Assembly (NCBI GenBank): GCA_032209605.1
Contig: JASFXZ010000045.1
Coordinates: 2,852,001-2,916,000 of the forward strand
Reading direction: 5' to 3'
Origin: Mactromeris polynyma
Lineage: Eukaryota > Mollusca > Bivalvia > Venerida > Mactridae
DNA: 64,000 bases
Position 1 is the first letter of the stretch, and each line of letters opens with the position of its first letter. The position numbers and the translations under genes are program-made. Shown in pieces: positions 50,301 through 62,869 of this stretch. The notes under the pieces were generated by a model. The model saw only the letters and a list, made by a program, of their open reading frames with translations. It was not told the DNA's origin and ran no database searches.

Positions 50301-53300
50301 TTTAATTTATTTACAATTGTGACAAACATTTCACTTGTTTTACAATTATAAGGTTCTACCATTATTACTGACCATTTTTCTTTATTTCGGTTTTAAAATC
50401 TAGCATTTCTAGGACAAGTCGGATTGAAGATCTCTTGGAAAAAATGTTTACTATTTTTCAATAAATTTTTATTCCTTTTCGCATTTCTGTCTTATGTTTT
50501 AGTTTTGTTTCATATTTATGCAAACCATCTTACCTATTAACACATACTTTGATATTAAAAAACTTTCTAGTTACAACACGGAAACTTGTATGCAACGAGT
50601 TGCCAGCTCGGCTACAGAGACGAGTGGTACCGTCCCACAGCACTTTTGTGCTTTGATTATAGTAGTTAACTATCTGACACAAAATGATTGTCTATACTTC
50701 TTCGTTGCGACAAAGACGTAAACGGAATTTTACTGCATTTATAGGAAGTCGATTAAATTGCAATATAAATAATATGGGAACCTCTCTCGACATCAAGTTA
50801 CAGCTGTCCCTTGCGCGTTCGCATTTTTGATATGTTTTTCAATTTGATTACGGAGTATAATATGTGACCGAGAAACACACAACATATAAAATTTTTATGC
50901 CTCCTTAATGACAAGAAAGACATAAATATATAAAACAAACGCATCAGTCATAGGATTATCATTCATAACTGATTGAATTACTTTTTGCTGCCACAAACGA
51001 ATACATGTATCATCATGATATGTCGAAATGAAATCGCATGTTATTCTCGATCTCTAGAGGTGAAGAGAATACCTTGGAGGAATTATAATCCTTCTGCCAT
51101 CCAGTTCAATAGCGTATACATGTTACATACTCCTGAACATACAGCCCCCCTTTTTTGAAAATTAAAAATATCAAATAAAACAAACCTTCGACGCAATGTA
51201 CGTACACCCATTCTTGAATCCTGTCTTTTGCCCACAACTGGACATGTTTACAATAGAACCTTTTGTCTTCCGCAGATGTGGCAGTGAATACTGAAATATT
51301 CAAGCAAAGTCCTCTGATTTCACATTATACTCTTGTTTATTTCAGTACACAAGAACCGATGTACGAGGGGTGACTAAGAAATAAAATTACTTATTTTATT
51401 TCGAAACCGAGGATTGGAACTTAATTATTTTGATATAAGGACAGTTTAATCCAGCAGTGAGAAATATATTAAGTATGAAAACAATTGGTTGATAGTTTAA
51501 ATAATACAAAACAATAATTTTATTTTACGTTATTATGTCAGCGATATTCCAGCGAATAACGTTTATGAATATGTCACACTTACACCTTTTCAAAATAATT
51601 GCCGTTATACTCAATGTGCTGCTGATGTCCCTGTATTGATAACTGACAAGTTTCCTTGTCCTTGCACACTTCATCAGACTCGACACCGATCTGTTGAACA
51701 GCTAATGAAACAACCTTCATCAGATATTTATCATGTGTTCGGATCAGGAATCTCCCCTCCTCTCTTTGAACAGTTTGAGCCTCCAGACCACGTGCCACCT
51801 CCTGACTCCTTCATGTCCCGCCTGATGTATCATTTCAATTACCGGTATTTGCTTGTAGTTTGCCGAATTCTTCACAGAGTTTGAAGATTGCTCGATTTTC
51901 AATTTGGCGATGATGCCTATTCGTCCAGGGCGGTTATGGATAGCGATACTGATTTACTTTGTCGAGTTAATACAAGTTGCGGTTCAATGCCAGCATAACA
52001 GCCAAATTCAGCTACAGTCGTATTATGTACAGTTGAATGAAATAGTAGGAAATGTTAATCACCAAAGACAAAACATTTCATTTAATTGTGAAACTTAATA
52101 GCTAAGTTATGTTCTGGAACGCCCCTCTTACACGAATGCATTTATTAGACTTAATTTGAATTCAGACTGGTCATGCAAGCAGTGCCATATATCATACCCG
52201 CTTTGTTTAAAATTCTTTGTCAGACCACAGTTTGATTAAGACGCATTAGAGTAATGACACTGAAACCTTACATGACGTTTTATGACATTACAGCAAATGT
52301 AGCATAATGGAACATATTCTATGGAATGCATTTTTTTAGTATATACACGCATACTTCATTGTAATTGAGAAAGTAAATGTAAACCGTCAGCCAATGAAAA
52401 CAAGTTTTTGAAAATATTGACGTCGTCTACACAATAACAGTTTTCTCAACTAATTTTGAATCAATTACAAAATTAATTGAGCATACCGTTATTATGTATA
52501 CAATGTCCATTGGTCAAACATTTGTAAAACATATTTTCATTGGCTGACCACTTCAAACTTTGTTTACAACCGTTCTCGATTAAGTATGAATTGACCATAC
52601 CTTGCACGCAATGAAAGTACTAAGTAGATCTAACTGAAGAACTTCCTTGAAACTCTCCACTGATAGGTCGTCTATTTTATTCACACCTTGATCTGAAGAA
52701 AAAATGCGTGATTTTGAAGAAATCATTATTTGTGTTAATCCAACGAATGAAGAGGTCAAGCAGAAAATGCCACACGTATAAAAGGTACAAAGTCACTCCT
52801 TATCTCCAAAAGGATGGGACATAAAATAGATATACTTAGAACAAAACAAGCTTAAAAGGGATAGAATACAAACATAATTCAATTATATATTTATTCCAAA
52901 GCAAGTTTGCATTTTCATTGAAAACTGGATTTGAATGAGTTTATACTTTCATTTACGATTTTTATCATCTGTAAGTTTACGCCATTTTATATACGGCAGT
53001 CTCACAGTCAATAAAAGTATTTTCCCAAACAATGCGTTTTCGCCGCTTTTAATTGACAATTTCTCTATATGAACGAGGACATAATAGATGTTTTAATTAG
53101 CACTACAAAGAAGAATAAAAGTCACGCTCGAGCACCAGCAGATTGACATTCGTTTCTTCTGCGCAAACTACATGTAATCACACAGTAGTCAAAACGTATG
53201 TTTAAAACCAACTGTAAGCTGGCATTAGACGTTTTCATCCTGATGTTGTAACACATTTACCAGCCAAAATAAGACTTTTCATGCTATCGTGTTCTGGAGT

Positions 53301-55336
53301 TCGTTTTATTTATGCATATTCCATTATTTTTAGCAATTAAGACTTACATCCGCCGACATTGTTGACCAAGCAATCAATTCGTCCGTGACGCTGGACGATT
53401 TCTTCAATGGTGTTCTGAAAAGTTACCGAAGATTTATAGAACGTACGGAAATGCGTTGGTGTTAATAAAACATATTTAATCTTGGCGTTCAATATATTTA
53501 ATTTACTGAGATGAAACCATTACTTGAATGTATCACTACCTGACATTTTTTATCGTACACATTTACCTTGATTTCATCTTCTTTTGTCATGTCACAATGG
53601 ATATACATGATCTCCCCTCCACCAGTAGATTTCATGGCGGCACCAACTTCATCTAAAACATATGTTGTTTTTTTAAATTAATCTTACCTCATGGCATTAC
53701 ATGTGATAGTTTTCTATATAGCAGCATCATCGTAGAATATGGAATGTTGGTTTAGTTTAGTTAAACTTATATATCTCGGCTCGATTGTCAAATAAGTTAT
53801 TACAACATATATGATTCCATCTCGTCTGCATCCTAAGTAACTAATCATTATTCGCGCCTAATTAAAGGATTGAGAAGCGGTTTAGCCTTGCCCAACGCGG
53901 GATGCCACCTAGTGACCTTCGGATCAGGAGTTAGGCGTGCTATATTACACGCCTTATATACGTTGCGGTAGTATGGGTTTACATATACATTTGAATAGCT
54001 TTGCAGAAAGTAATGTGTCTCGTTCTGAGAAACAGTCAAATCATGTTGAATGGATGATTTCATATGCCTGATGCGATGAACCAATTACTTTTATGAATTC
54101 CCTTTTTTTTGCTCAATAGAGGTAAATTTGTTAATGATAATGAAGCAATAAAGTATATAACTTCTACTAAACGAGTTCCAATTAAGTTGCAAGACTCTGC
54201 AAATTGGTTCGTCCTAAAGCATGACTTTGTTATAAAACCACGTACATATATTTTCTTTAAATCTTCTACGACATTCATCATGGTGTCTTATTAATAACTT
54301 ACATTTTCCTGTTGCCTTAACACGAGTTTTGTTAATTTAAATGTTGTGGTTCAGTCGCATTCTGGTGTAAATAATTAAGTCACTGACCGCAATGTTTTGC
54401 AGACTGTTGTTTCCCTGAGTTCTGTGTGGGGAGGTATTGTCTAATGTAAGTGGTGGTCCCTGTTATAACTTCATCTCTATTTCAGTCGTAAATGTACATA
54501 AAATAATAATATTTTACTTGTATATAGTATTCAAAGAGTTATATCAGTTACCTTGTATGTCCAAAACCACAACAATTGCGCCTTGCTCATCTGCAATGGT
54601 TCGGAAAATTCGTTTTATCAAGCACATATTTATTTCAATACATTTGTATACATTAACATGAATAATCAAAGCAAACATGACTGTGTTTTCACCAACTTAT
54701 GTTTCTCACATCAACTAGTCAGTACTTAATAGTAGACAGGTATGTTGAGAGTCATTAACAGAAGTGGGAATATATCGACCATGAAGGGCCCCATTAACAC
54801 ATCTCCAGACAGATAAAGGCGAATAGAGGATACACACGGAGGGACAGAGACATTAACAAACGGACCAGTGGGCAAGTACTGGGGGGGGGAGAGGAAAACC
54901 CTAAACGCTTCTTTATTTTGTCACGCGTACTGATGCATCTATCAATAGTTTGCTCAAAGTCGGGGAGAACTCAAGGGACTTAATACAGCTGATGTTTCAT
55001 CACAGACGGGACCGTCCCCGAGAAACAGGCATCGGTGAATTTCATTCCGCGATATTCGAGACAAAGAAAACTCTTCCCGTTTTCTTACAAAGCTTTACGT
55101 TCTACAGGGATTGTGCAAATGTTTATTACAGCAGTTATAGGATTTTTATATAGCAAGAACAACTCCTTAAACCACATATGTCATTTTATACTATATGGAT
55201 ATATGCACCACGAATGGTTTTAAATAAACGAAGACTGACCAAGCACATCCACGATCCCTCTACCAATGCCCTGTACTCCGCCTGTTACTATGACGACTTT
55301 ATTTTTAAGGCGTGGCTCCTTCGTTTGTTCTGCCAT
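47348..55336 (-). CDS. HSD17B14-like: HSD17B14-like SDR, gene A2 (complete)
   Basis: Nine exons (minus): 55336-55240, 54590-54552, 53652-53567, 53414-53348, 52692-52601, 51290-51186, 48613-48546, 48048-47967 and 47497-47348. Phases match throughout, giving 261 residues. TGGVQGIG is at 19-26, Asp43 ends beta-2, and Ser145, Tyr158 and Lys162 form the catalytic core. The tetrad Asn position is Asp118 (LQLDLL) and the NNAG motif reads NNVG at 92-95, both also in A1 and unlike B2. The C-terminus CTGGYDIGFGVKD is intact. The exon-6 donor is GTTTGT, weak but shared with A1. The family is NAD-dependent and cytosolic; the substrate cannot be inferred. Its neighbours are B2 downstream and C upstream, all on the same strand, as expected of a tandem SDR cluster. 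Confidence 0.92.
47566..47637 (+). repeat. Interspersed repeat R1, copy 7
   Basis: The duplicate of copy 2, in the last intron of A2 and shortened on its right side. Confidence 0.6.
54391..54488 (+). repeat. Interspersed repeat R1, copy 8 (internally deleted)
   Basis: The duplicate of copy 3. Only the 3' core remains, joined directly to gtcactgaccgcaa. Confidence 0.7.
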
Positions 55337-56932
55337 TTTTATCAAAATCTCAGGAGTTTAAAAACTGAAAATCAATTTAAGTATTAGTATTTGAGTGATT
55401 AAGAAATCGAGCAAGAATTGTCACATAAAAGCGAGCTGTCATCCCAGAAGACACAAGGAGAACTCAATACCAGAACGTGCATAAATATTATTATGTTAAA
55501 CAATTGTGACAGCAATCGGGATAAACCTATTACTATTGCTCACACAAGTGAGCTAAAACAGACAACTTAAACAGAAGAAGATACATAACTGTAAGGAAAA
55601 GGTCAGGTGTACTTTCAGACATATTACAAACTAGAAGGTAGTAAAGAATGCATAATTATACTATTTTGGAATGTACTTTCTTTTAAGCTGTAAAGTACCC
55701 TTACATTACGAATATATTAAATATTTATCTTATCAGTACTTATGTGAGCACCTTTTAAACAGACACGGTTGATAATGTCAAGTGTTTCACCTGAATTTAT
55801 GACACCGTTATTGTAGGTAAGCTCAATGTGTACGTGTTTCAAATACTAGTATAATGACGCATTTAACTTCTTATTTTCTCAAATGGTTCTTTATCAAAAC
55901 TTATCATATAATGTTAAAAAGATTAAAAATCAATTAAATTTGGCAAATATTATATAAGTGAAATATTGATATGAACTTGTATATTAGTATTTTTTGGTTC
56001 ATATGAATAAACAGATAATACACTTATTCGTTGAACATATCCAATATTTGAGTGCAAGGTTACAATACCATTTTAACCTATGCTATTTCCCATACCACGG
56101 TGTTAAACCGATTTATATTCAGCTGAGTGATGTGTTTGCGACACAGTGATGCATTCCTGGCAGGTTAGTAGTGGTGTAGTCCAGTCACGGACGTCAAATC
56201 TCTATAGGCCTACTGTCGCTGTTCAACGTCCTGCTAAACCATTCACAAAAGTAAATAGAAGTTGGTAACCGTCGGTCTTTCCACTGCATTTACTCCTAAT
56301 TTCTTGAACGCACAAATGCTTTGCATGCAATAAAAAACTGTACGATAGAAAATTGTAGCTTTTCGTTGATTTATTTGTCTTTTCAACACAAGATTTTCAT
56401 AGATACGACTTGTTTTGTAAATAAAATAGTGAATCGATCACCTGCTAAATAGAAGATGGGAGAGTTGTTATGGAGGCGGTGCGCACTTAGTTATTACCTT
56501 ACCCAGATCACCGTCGATATTGCTATTATTTGCTCTTCCTTGAGCCAATACTGAAAGTGATATCTATCACGAATTCGATCAAAAGTTGTTTCAACGTTAA
56601 AATCCATCTTTTATTGCTACGAAATTGGCAGGAGCGTGAATGTCAACATCCATTTTATAAGGTAGATAGTTTATTTGCGCATCGTGGGCGGAGTTACGTT
56701 TGATTGACAGATACCTTAGCGACAATTTTTGTAGTGATAAACATCTGACCCCTGTCTTCTTGTCGAAGTGATTATGAGGCACTCAGATGAGCTAGAAATT
56801 CGATTTTTGTTTGCTTCTACTCGTGAAGGTTGCTACACTTTTTCGTAGTCTCAAAAGTCTGTTCGGTCGATAATAAAGACGCCAGAAGAGTGCCGTTAAA
56901 ATCATGCGGCAAAATCCCACCTTTTTACTATG

Positions 56933-57250
56933 AGGTAGTTCGATCAGCAACTATAGTGACTATGGCGACTATGGTTGGATGATAAAACTCATTCTAGTTC
57001 ATCTATGGTCCAGTTACTCCGGTCACTCTTCAAACTTGGAGGCTTGAATACTATATAAAGGTGTTCCGAACATTAACTATGGTTCAACCACCGATTAAGT
57101 ATTGTTGAACTATAGTCGATATTCGGAACACCTCTATAGGTTGTTGAACCCTCCAAATTCTAAGAGCGACCAGAGTAACTAAACCATAGATGAATTGGAC
57201 TGAGTTTTATCATCCAACCATAGTCACTATAGTTGCTGATCGAACTACCT
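56933..57250. mobile_element. 318-bp palindromic (MITE/foldback) element
   Basis: The left end aggtagttcgatcagcaact is matched by its complement at the right end, and the symmetry continues with small mismatches to a centre near 57090-57100. The whole element can fold as one hairpin. No open frame of note. Confidence 0.8.
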
Positions 57251-58271
57251 CCATATCTTGCGCGTGGCTCTGTTACGAAGACGCGTGTAAAGGTCGGAGT
57301 ACAAAGACACGTATGCGGGGCTAGTAGTGGTGGTACTACAGGTTAGGATGCAATAGAGACATAGTGTACTATGATATGTATAAAAGAGGGGATGTAATTA
57401 TATCGCAATATATAGATAAATCATTAAAAGTACACCGACCCACTTCAGATATTATAAAAAGAACATCTAGAAGATATTCAAAGCAAACATTCACTTAAGT
57501 ACTCATGCCTTTTCTGGTTTAACAAAAAGACGATCAATAATAGATATCAATGAATTGCAAACGTGCATGGCCTAGAAGAAAGCATTTTGTTAATCACTGC
57601 TTCACTCATTCGCAAAAGCATCACTCGGGGAATACAAATTGTGTTATACACCGTGCATACTCTACATATTCTTTCAATTATCTGAATAAACTTACAGGTA
57701 TATAGATGAAAACCATGTATAATAAACATGGCGCGCTAAAGTCATTGTCTAAAATTATACAGACAATGATAACACTGTATTGATATTTATGTTTGCTCCT
57801 GCCGTCCTACACCGACATGTCGATACTACGAAATGATATGGTTTGAAAACAATGGATAGCACGAAAGCTATAAGTACAATGGTGATTTACCTTGCTTCCT
57901 GAGCATGCAGGTCATTGACGAAGATGGGACCAGTTGTTCCAACGTGACCGCCATTATAACTCCGTTTTGATTTTCAAGTTATAATCATGGTTATACGTAT
58001 GAACGTACACATTCTAGTCATATGTTTTTTTACAGATGCGCATATAATTCCCTAAATCTACTGTACTCAGAGTGGAATATTTTATGCTAATGTGTGAAAT
58101 ATGAAAGCAGAAAAAACCTACCTTCAATTTTTCGGCGACTTATTTATACTCTCCAATGTGAAATGCTGTACACGGTTCAATATTTGCTCTGTTGATTAAA
58201 CTTGCTAACTTGCCTCAGTATTGTGTGTACAGGATAATACGTGAATTGTTAACATACGTTTGATATGTACA

Positions 58272-58533
58272 CTGGCGGATGTATGGGGGCGGGACGGGCA
58301 TGCGCACCCCACATAAATCCGGCAATCTTGTTTAGTATAATGTACATGCAGAGGAAAAAAGTATTATCCTATCCTAAGGACATGTAATATATCTATTAAA
58401 AATAGCGTTACATTGAGCAACGTTTAGCTGGTCTTTCTTCGCTTCTTGGGCTTCGCCCGCTTGATTCCCTGAACCAGGGAAAACTAAATCTACAATTTAC
58501 GTAAATCCTAATCAAAATTCATGTATCCGCCCA
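58272..58533. mobile_element. Short hAT-like inverted-repeat element
   Basis: The left end ctggcggatgtatgggggcg and the right end catgtatccgccca are imperfect inverted repeats. Ends of this type are common on non-autonomous hAT elements in molluscs. The interior is about 260 bp and non-coding. Confidence 0.5.
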
Positions 58534-59253
58534 TGATGTATCAAATCCAAGTATAATTTATTAAAACTAGATGATTATGTATAAACATGTTACTCATCAA
58601 AAATTGTTGTGAGCGTTGCTTGGATGGAATGGCAATTTCTTCTTACGTGTAAATTGCGACCACACATTATTTACAGCAAAGATATTATGTAATTATTGAA
58701 AACAAACTCCTCTTCCAACAGTTCACGGTTACCAGGATTATTGTGTCTGCAGAGTTATCATTTATGTCTAAGGAAAGATTAAGTTGATAAATAGAACGCT
58801 GCATCCACAGGACAATACCCCCTGTAAAGATTCTAGAAAAATATCGACACATAAACACTAGGCGTTGAGAATGTTTAAGGGCAATTTCCTATAGCGATGG
58901 TGCGATGAGAATTGTCTGGCTGATTCAACGAACAGCAGGAAGTCCCCTGAAAAAATATGCAAGGTATGTATGGGATACACGGCATTACGACTGATCACAA
59001 TTGAATTTAGACGAAACATACTCTTTAAATTCTCCTACAATAAATGTTGTACGTAACAATTAAGTACCAATTAACGCCACCTCCCTTGGTCCAATCCTAG
59101 AAAGAGCATTTGATTTTCGATAAGATTCACTAGGCAATGAAGCAAGAGCTTATAGTACGTTTAGAAGTAAAATAACATTTACTGCTTATTTACCCTTATA
59201 AACTAGGCATAGAGGTCAAATAACCGTAGCCAATTGCCATGGAAGGACATGAC

Positions 59254-59326
59254 CTGCCCAGCCTGGGAATCGAACCCGGGCCTCCCATGTGGCCGCCTAG
59301 CGCTCAAATCACTGAGCGAACTGAGC
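59254..59326 (-). repeat. tRNA-derived SINE head or tRNA relic
   Basis: On the minus strand an A-box-like TCGCTCAGTGA (59319-59309) is followed by a perfect B-box GGTTCGATTCC (59276-59266), with arm-like flanks. The stems are not those of a standard tRNA, so a SINE promoter or decayed tRNA is more likely than an active tRNA gene. Confidence 0.55.
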
Positions 59327-59429
59327 TTAAATTACTATAGTACGAACACCTAATATACAACATTGTGTCATTTGATTAATAGATAATAGAAGTATCCTCT
59401 CGCAATTCTAAAGACATCAGGCAACGCTG

Positions 59430-59625
59430 TTTGTCCTCTTTGAATCTCCTAGTTATTCCTTATGGTCTGCCATGCCATTCCTTGCGCCTCTGTTCCCTAT
59501 CGTATGTACCCTTGGTCCCTTTAACCGCCTAAAGTGCCTTATATTTTATGGATTTCTTTTTTTCGAAGGTCTGCGTGGGGAGGCACTGTTTTATGTATGT
59601 GACGGTCCCTGTAACAACTTTTTCT
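59430..59625 (+). repeat. Interspersed repeat R1, copy 9
   Basis: It shares tttgtcctctttgaatctcc, ccattccttgcgcc and the core with the copy at 36733-37345. It lies outside the duplication and has diverged more than the others. Confidence 0.65.
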
Positions 59626-61116
59626 TTCCCATTTAGCAATACAAACAAATTAATGCTGTTTGGTTAAAGTGAAAAGATAGGTAGTTACCAGTATGTTTTC
59701 GGGAATGGGAGATATTCATTGTACAAGTTTCTGGTGGGGAGTGATGCCAAATGCTTTTATGAACCACTCGAAACACTTTGAAATGCACATGAGCGGTACG
59801 ATAACCGAGATAAGCTGATTAAAGTAGACATATCTCAGTAACGTGTTCTTCTCACGATTTTAAGCAGTCAGCTTTTCAAGGAAAATCATTCAGATTGAAA
59901 CTCTTTGTTAACATATTGTAATAAATAAAGCACTTTTGTAAATAACAAATCACTAAATTCAACACAACAAAGCACATATACATGCTTCGAGTCAATATTC
60001 TAACATATGTCCTGATTGTATTCTTGTTTCATACACATACATAGGAATTTGTCTCCACATCTCGATATGTTTTCTGTTTATGCAACTCACTACATTTTAT
60101 AGGAGTTTTGGGTCAGCGCCAAGTTCTATTTATGAAACAATTTAATTTGAGGAGAAACATATCTCGTAAACCTACTTCGCCAAAGGTTACTGAAAAGTGC
60201 GGTATTTACGGCATTTACGTAGATTTCTTTACAACAAACGATGTGTTCAGAAAACCATTTTTTATCAAAGCTATGCGTATCTGAAGTAGTAATGTAGCCA
60301 GTATCTCTTAATAATAAGACTTTGCCAGGCAATAATACAGTTTCTCCAATCTGTCAAGAATTCTTTTGTATTTCATCATTTTTCGAATCATTGGCAACTT
60401 CACATGACTGTTGTAAACTTCAATACTGTAGTACTCGAACTGGCTATATCACCAATTTTGACATACATAATTTGAATATGAATAAACCCATCTTACCATA
60501 CTCAGTTATTGGTTTATTAATGTCTGCACTTTATGTCGTGGACGGTGGCTACGGTGTTACTGCAGATTGCAAATGCGACACAAATAAGCGTTACTATAAC
60601 AACAGACGGCAGTGTAATTGAGAGAAATATAAAACCGCATTAACAGATCTTTATAATTTTATTTACTTATTACATATCATGTTTCCAACAATCTTAAACA
60701 TAATATATAAAAGTTTAATTGATATACAACTGATAACATGAATACTGAACTGGTATTAGTAAAGCGTAATTGAGATATAGAATCAAAACGTATAAAAAAA
60801 TATAATATATTAACAGTTTTGTTTGCAAATCATGCACTTCTGGAGACTGTCTGTATATGAGTCACGCTCATATAAACTATTTTTTTCAACGAAGTATACG
60901 TAATTACATTCATGAGTGTATCAGATTCAATGATGTTTGTATGAAATGTGATACATTTGACAGAAATCAAAAATAATTTGAACCATGGTTTGGAAGATTT
61001 CCATCGACTAACACCACTGAACACTGGCATATTTGATTGTTTAGCTGTTTAGGTACGAAATATACTAGCAAATTGACATTTTAAATGCATTGACATGTGC
61101 ATATGTTGTCTATTTT

Positions 61117-62869
61117 TTAGAACTGGAATTTAGGATCTTTCATTCCAAAACCAATGTCAAATCCACCAGTGCATTGAAGCTGTTGTCCAGTAGTACAAGT
61201 TGCATCAAACCCAAGGTAGACACAAGCTGAACCAATCTCACGGGCTGTACAAAGCTTCCCCAGCGCCTTGAAAGTAATACAAATAAAATAATCAAACACG
61301 CTTCAAAAATTGCATTCTAAAATATAGCCTTGAATGATTTCTACACGAACTTAGCGCAAACCAGCAGTATGTATGAGCGAACCAAAAACATATTTTATAC
61401 TTATGTGCTTCTACAGTTTTTTAGCTGTCGAATCAGTAATGTTAAGAATACTTTTTTGTTCGTGTATGTCAATAAATCTGCATTACATTTTGGAAAATGG
61501 TTGTTTTTACTTTCCAATCAAAGTTACGTTTAAGGAATTATACAGATAGAATCCAAAAACTTACAATACACGAAGCAATCTGTTTTACCCCTTCCTCACC
61601 CCATGCCGAGTGTAATAACGGAGTGTCTGTTGGACCCGGGGCCACACTACAATGTATTAGGTTATTTTCTTTACCTCTCAGATGTATCAGACTCACTGAA
61701 TAAGTTTGACTATAATTTTAGATAGAAGTCAGTTCGGAGAGCTTCATGAAACCGTAAAAGAACATAGACTGTTGCTTGCAATATCCCGAATGGCCTAACG
61801 ATATTGGTCCCTATTTTAAATGCTCGACAATCGTGCGGGATCACTTTTAGTGTATAACATCATATCATTTCAAACTTTGTGTGTAGAGGTTCTATAAATC
61901 TGTTAAGGATGCTATCTGGGCGAAATCTTATCTAAAGATAATTTCACAACGCCTTGCTATAGACATAAACATGAAGCTTTTATATAATCTATACTGCGGT
62001 GTACAATGATAATGTATCCATATTTAGTTCATGCTTTCCGTTAGTTTAACGTGGAATAACGGACAGTTATTATCCGATGAACTCACTGGAATAAAAGGGC
62101 TACTTTTTTCAAAAACATCCAAGTGGAGTGCCCCTAAATGGATTTAACGATACTTACCAAAACATTATGATCCAGAGTGAGAGATGATCCATTATGAACA
62201 CAATTAATTATAAACTTACATTTCTTTTCTCACGTTAATTAATTGTTATTTATTGTTGTAATTTTATTGGCATTTTTCCTCAATGATGGCGGATTAATAC
62301 ATGATATAAAAACTAAAAAAAATCAAATCGGAAATAAAATATTTCATTTTTACCTCACTCTATAATTAAGTACAACACTATAATGGGTACGTTCACGTCG
62401 AATATGTAAGTTGGAAGATTTTTATTGAAGAACTACTTGATGGCAGATGAGCCCGCGACGGCAAATGACGTCATATAAAATATTGAGGAACTCAATCGTG
62501 AAATTAAATGCAATTAACTAGTCAAAATTAAAAAGACCAAAACGAAGCATCAAATAAATAGAATATTTGAATGTTTCGGTTTAAGATCGAAAGTTCCTTG
62601 AAAGCATAAGGAATAACTTTCACACGCCACTCGTGAAATATTGCGTCTGCTGCTCACTCGGTGAAATAACTTTCGATCTCACACGGAAACGCACATGCCC
62701 TCTGCATAAGATTTCAATCATATGACTGGATTAAAATATCGAGAGGTTTCGAGAAGGTGTAGAGAGTCTAGTATAATTATGTATGAACATGTCTGACTTA
62801 CGAGTTAACACGTACGCCATGTTCGGCTTCATCCACAGCCAATGCAACTGTCAGTCCCGATATGCCACC
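61117..62869 (-). CDS. HSD17B14-like: HSD17B14-like SDR, gene C (3' part)
   Basis: The last three exons of an A-type SDR: 62869-62802, 61646-61565 and 61266-61117 (minus), with the same lengths and phases as exons 7-9 of A2 (68, 82 and 150 nt). They encode GGISGLTVALAVDEAEHGVR, NSVAPGPTDTPLLHSAWG and the C-terminal exon ending CTGGFDIGFGMKDPKFQF. The part containing the glycine motif and catalytic Ser/Tyr/Lys lies beyond the right edge; no exon-6-like sequence is found between 62870 and 64000, as expected from the 2.6-2.8-kb intron in A1 and A2. The exons match A2 closely while the introns do not, so C is an older duplicate than A1/A2. All donors are GTAAGT and the frame is intact. Confidence 0.85.

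Larger units (their letters stand above)
40804..55421 (+). repeat. Right copy of large direct segmental duplication
   Basis: This corresponds to 1-17884. Relative to the left copy it has a shorter 49-bp array, a deletion of about 360 bp removing the right half of the foldback element and its flank, deletions of about 57 and 270 bp near 48889 and 49145, an extra stretch of about 70 bp at 50648-50718, and a deletion of about 450 bp in R1 near 54390. Its lower limit is set only by the window edge of the left copy; the true unit probably continues toward B2's other exons. Confidence 0.93.
55422..61116. other. Intergenic DNA between A2 and C
   Basis: No confident gene. It contains a 318-bp palindromic element, a hAT-like inverted-repeat element, a tRNA-like SINE head and an R1 copy, all listed separately. 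A small open frame with a signal-peptide-like start at 60478-60621 is discussed under findings. Confidence 0.5.

Noticed and set aside
56503..56550. 48-nt minus-strand candidate exon with good splice sites, reading LAQGRANNSNIDGDL (EF-loop-like)
   Set aside because: It is too short and isolated; no partner exon with signal peptide or further EF loop was found nearby on that strand.
57886..57960. Minus-strand frame MAVTLEQLVPSSS followed by a GTAAAT donor, as a possible upstream exon of A2
   Set aside because: No domain, no matching sequence in A1, and A2 already has a well-supported start at 55336.
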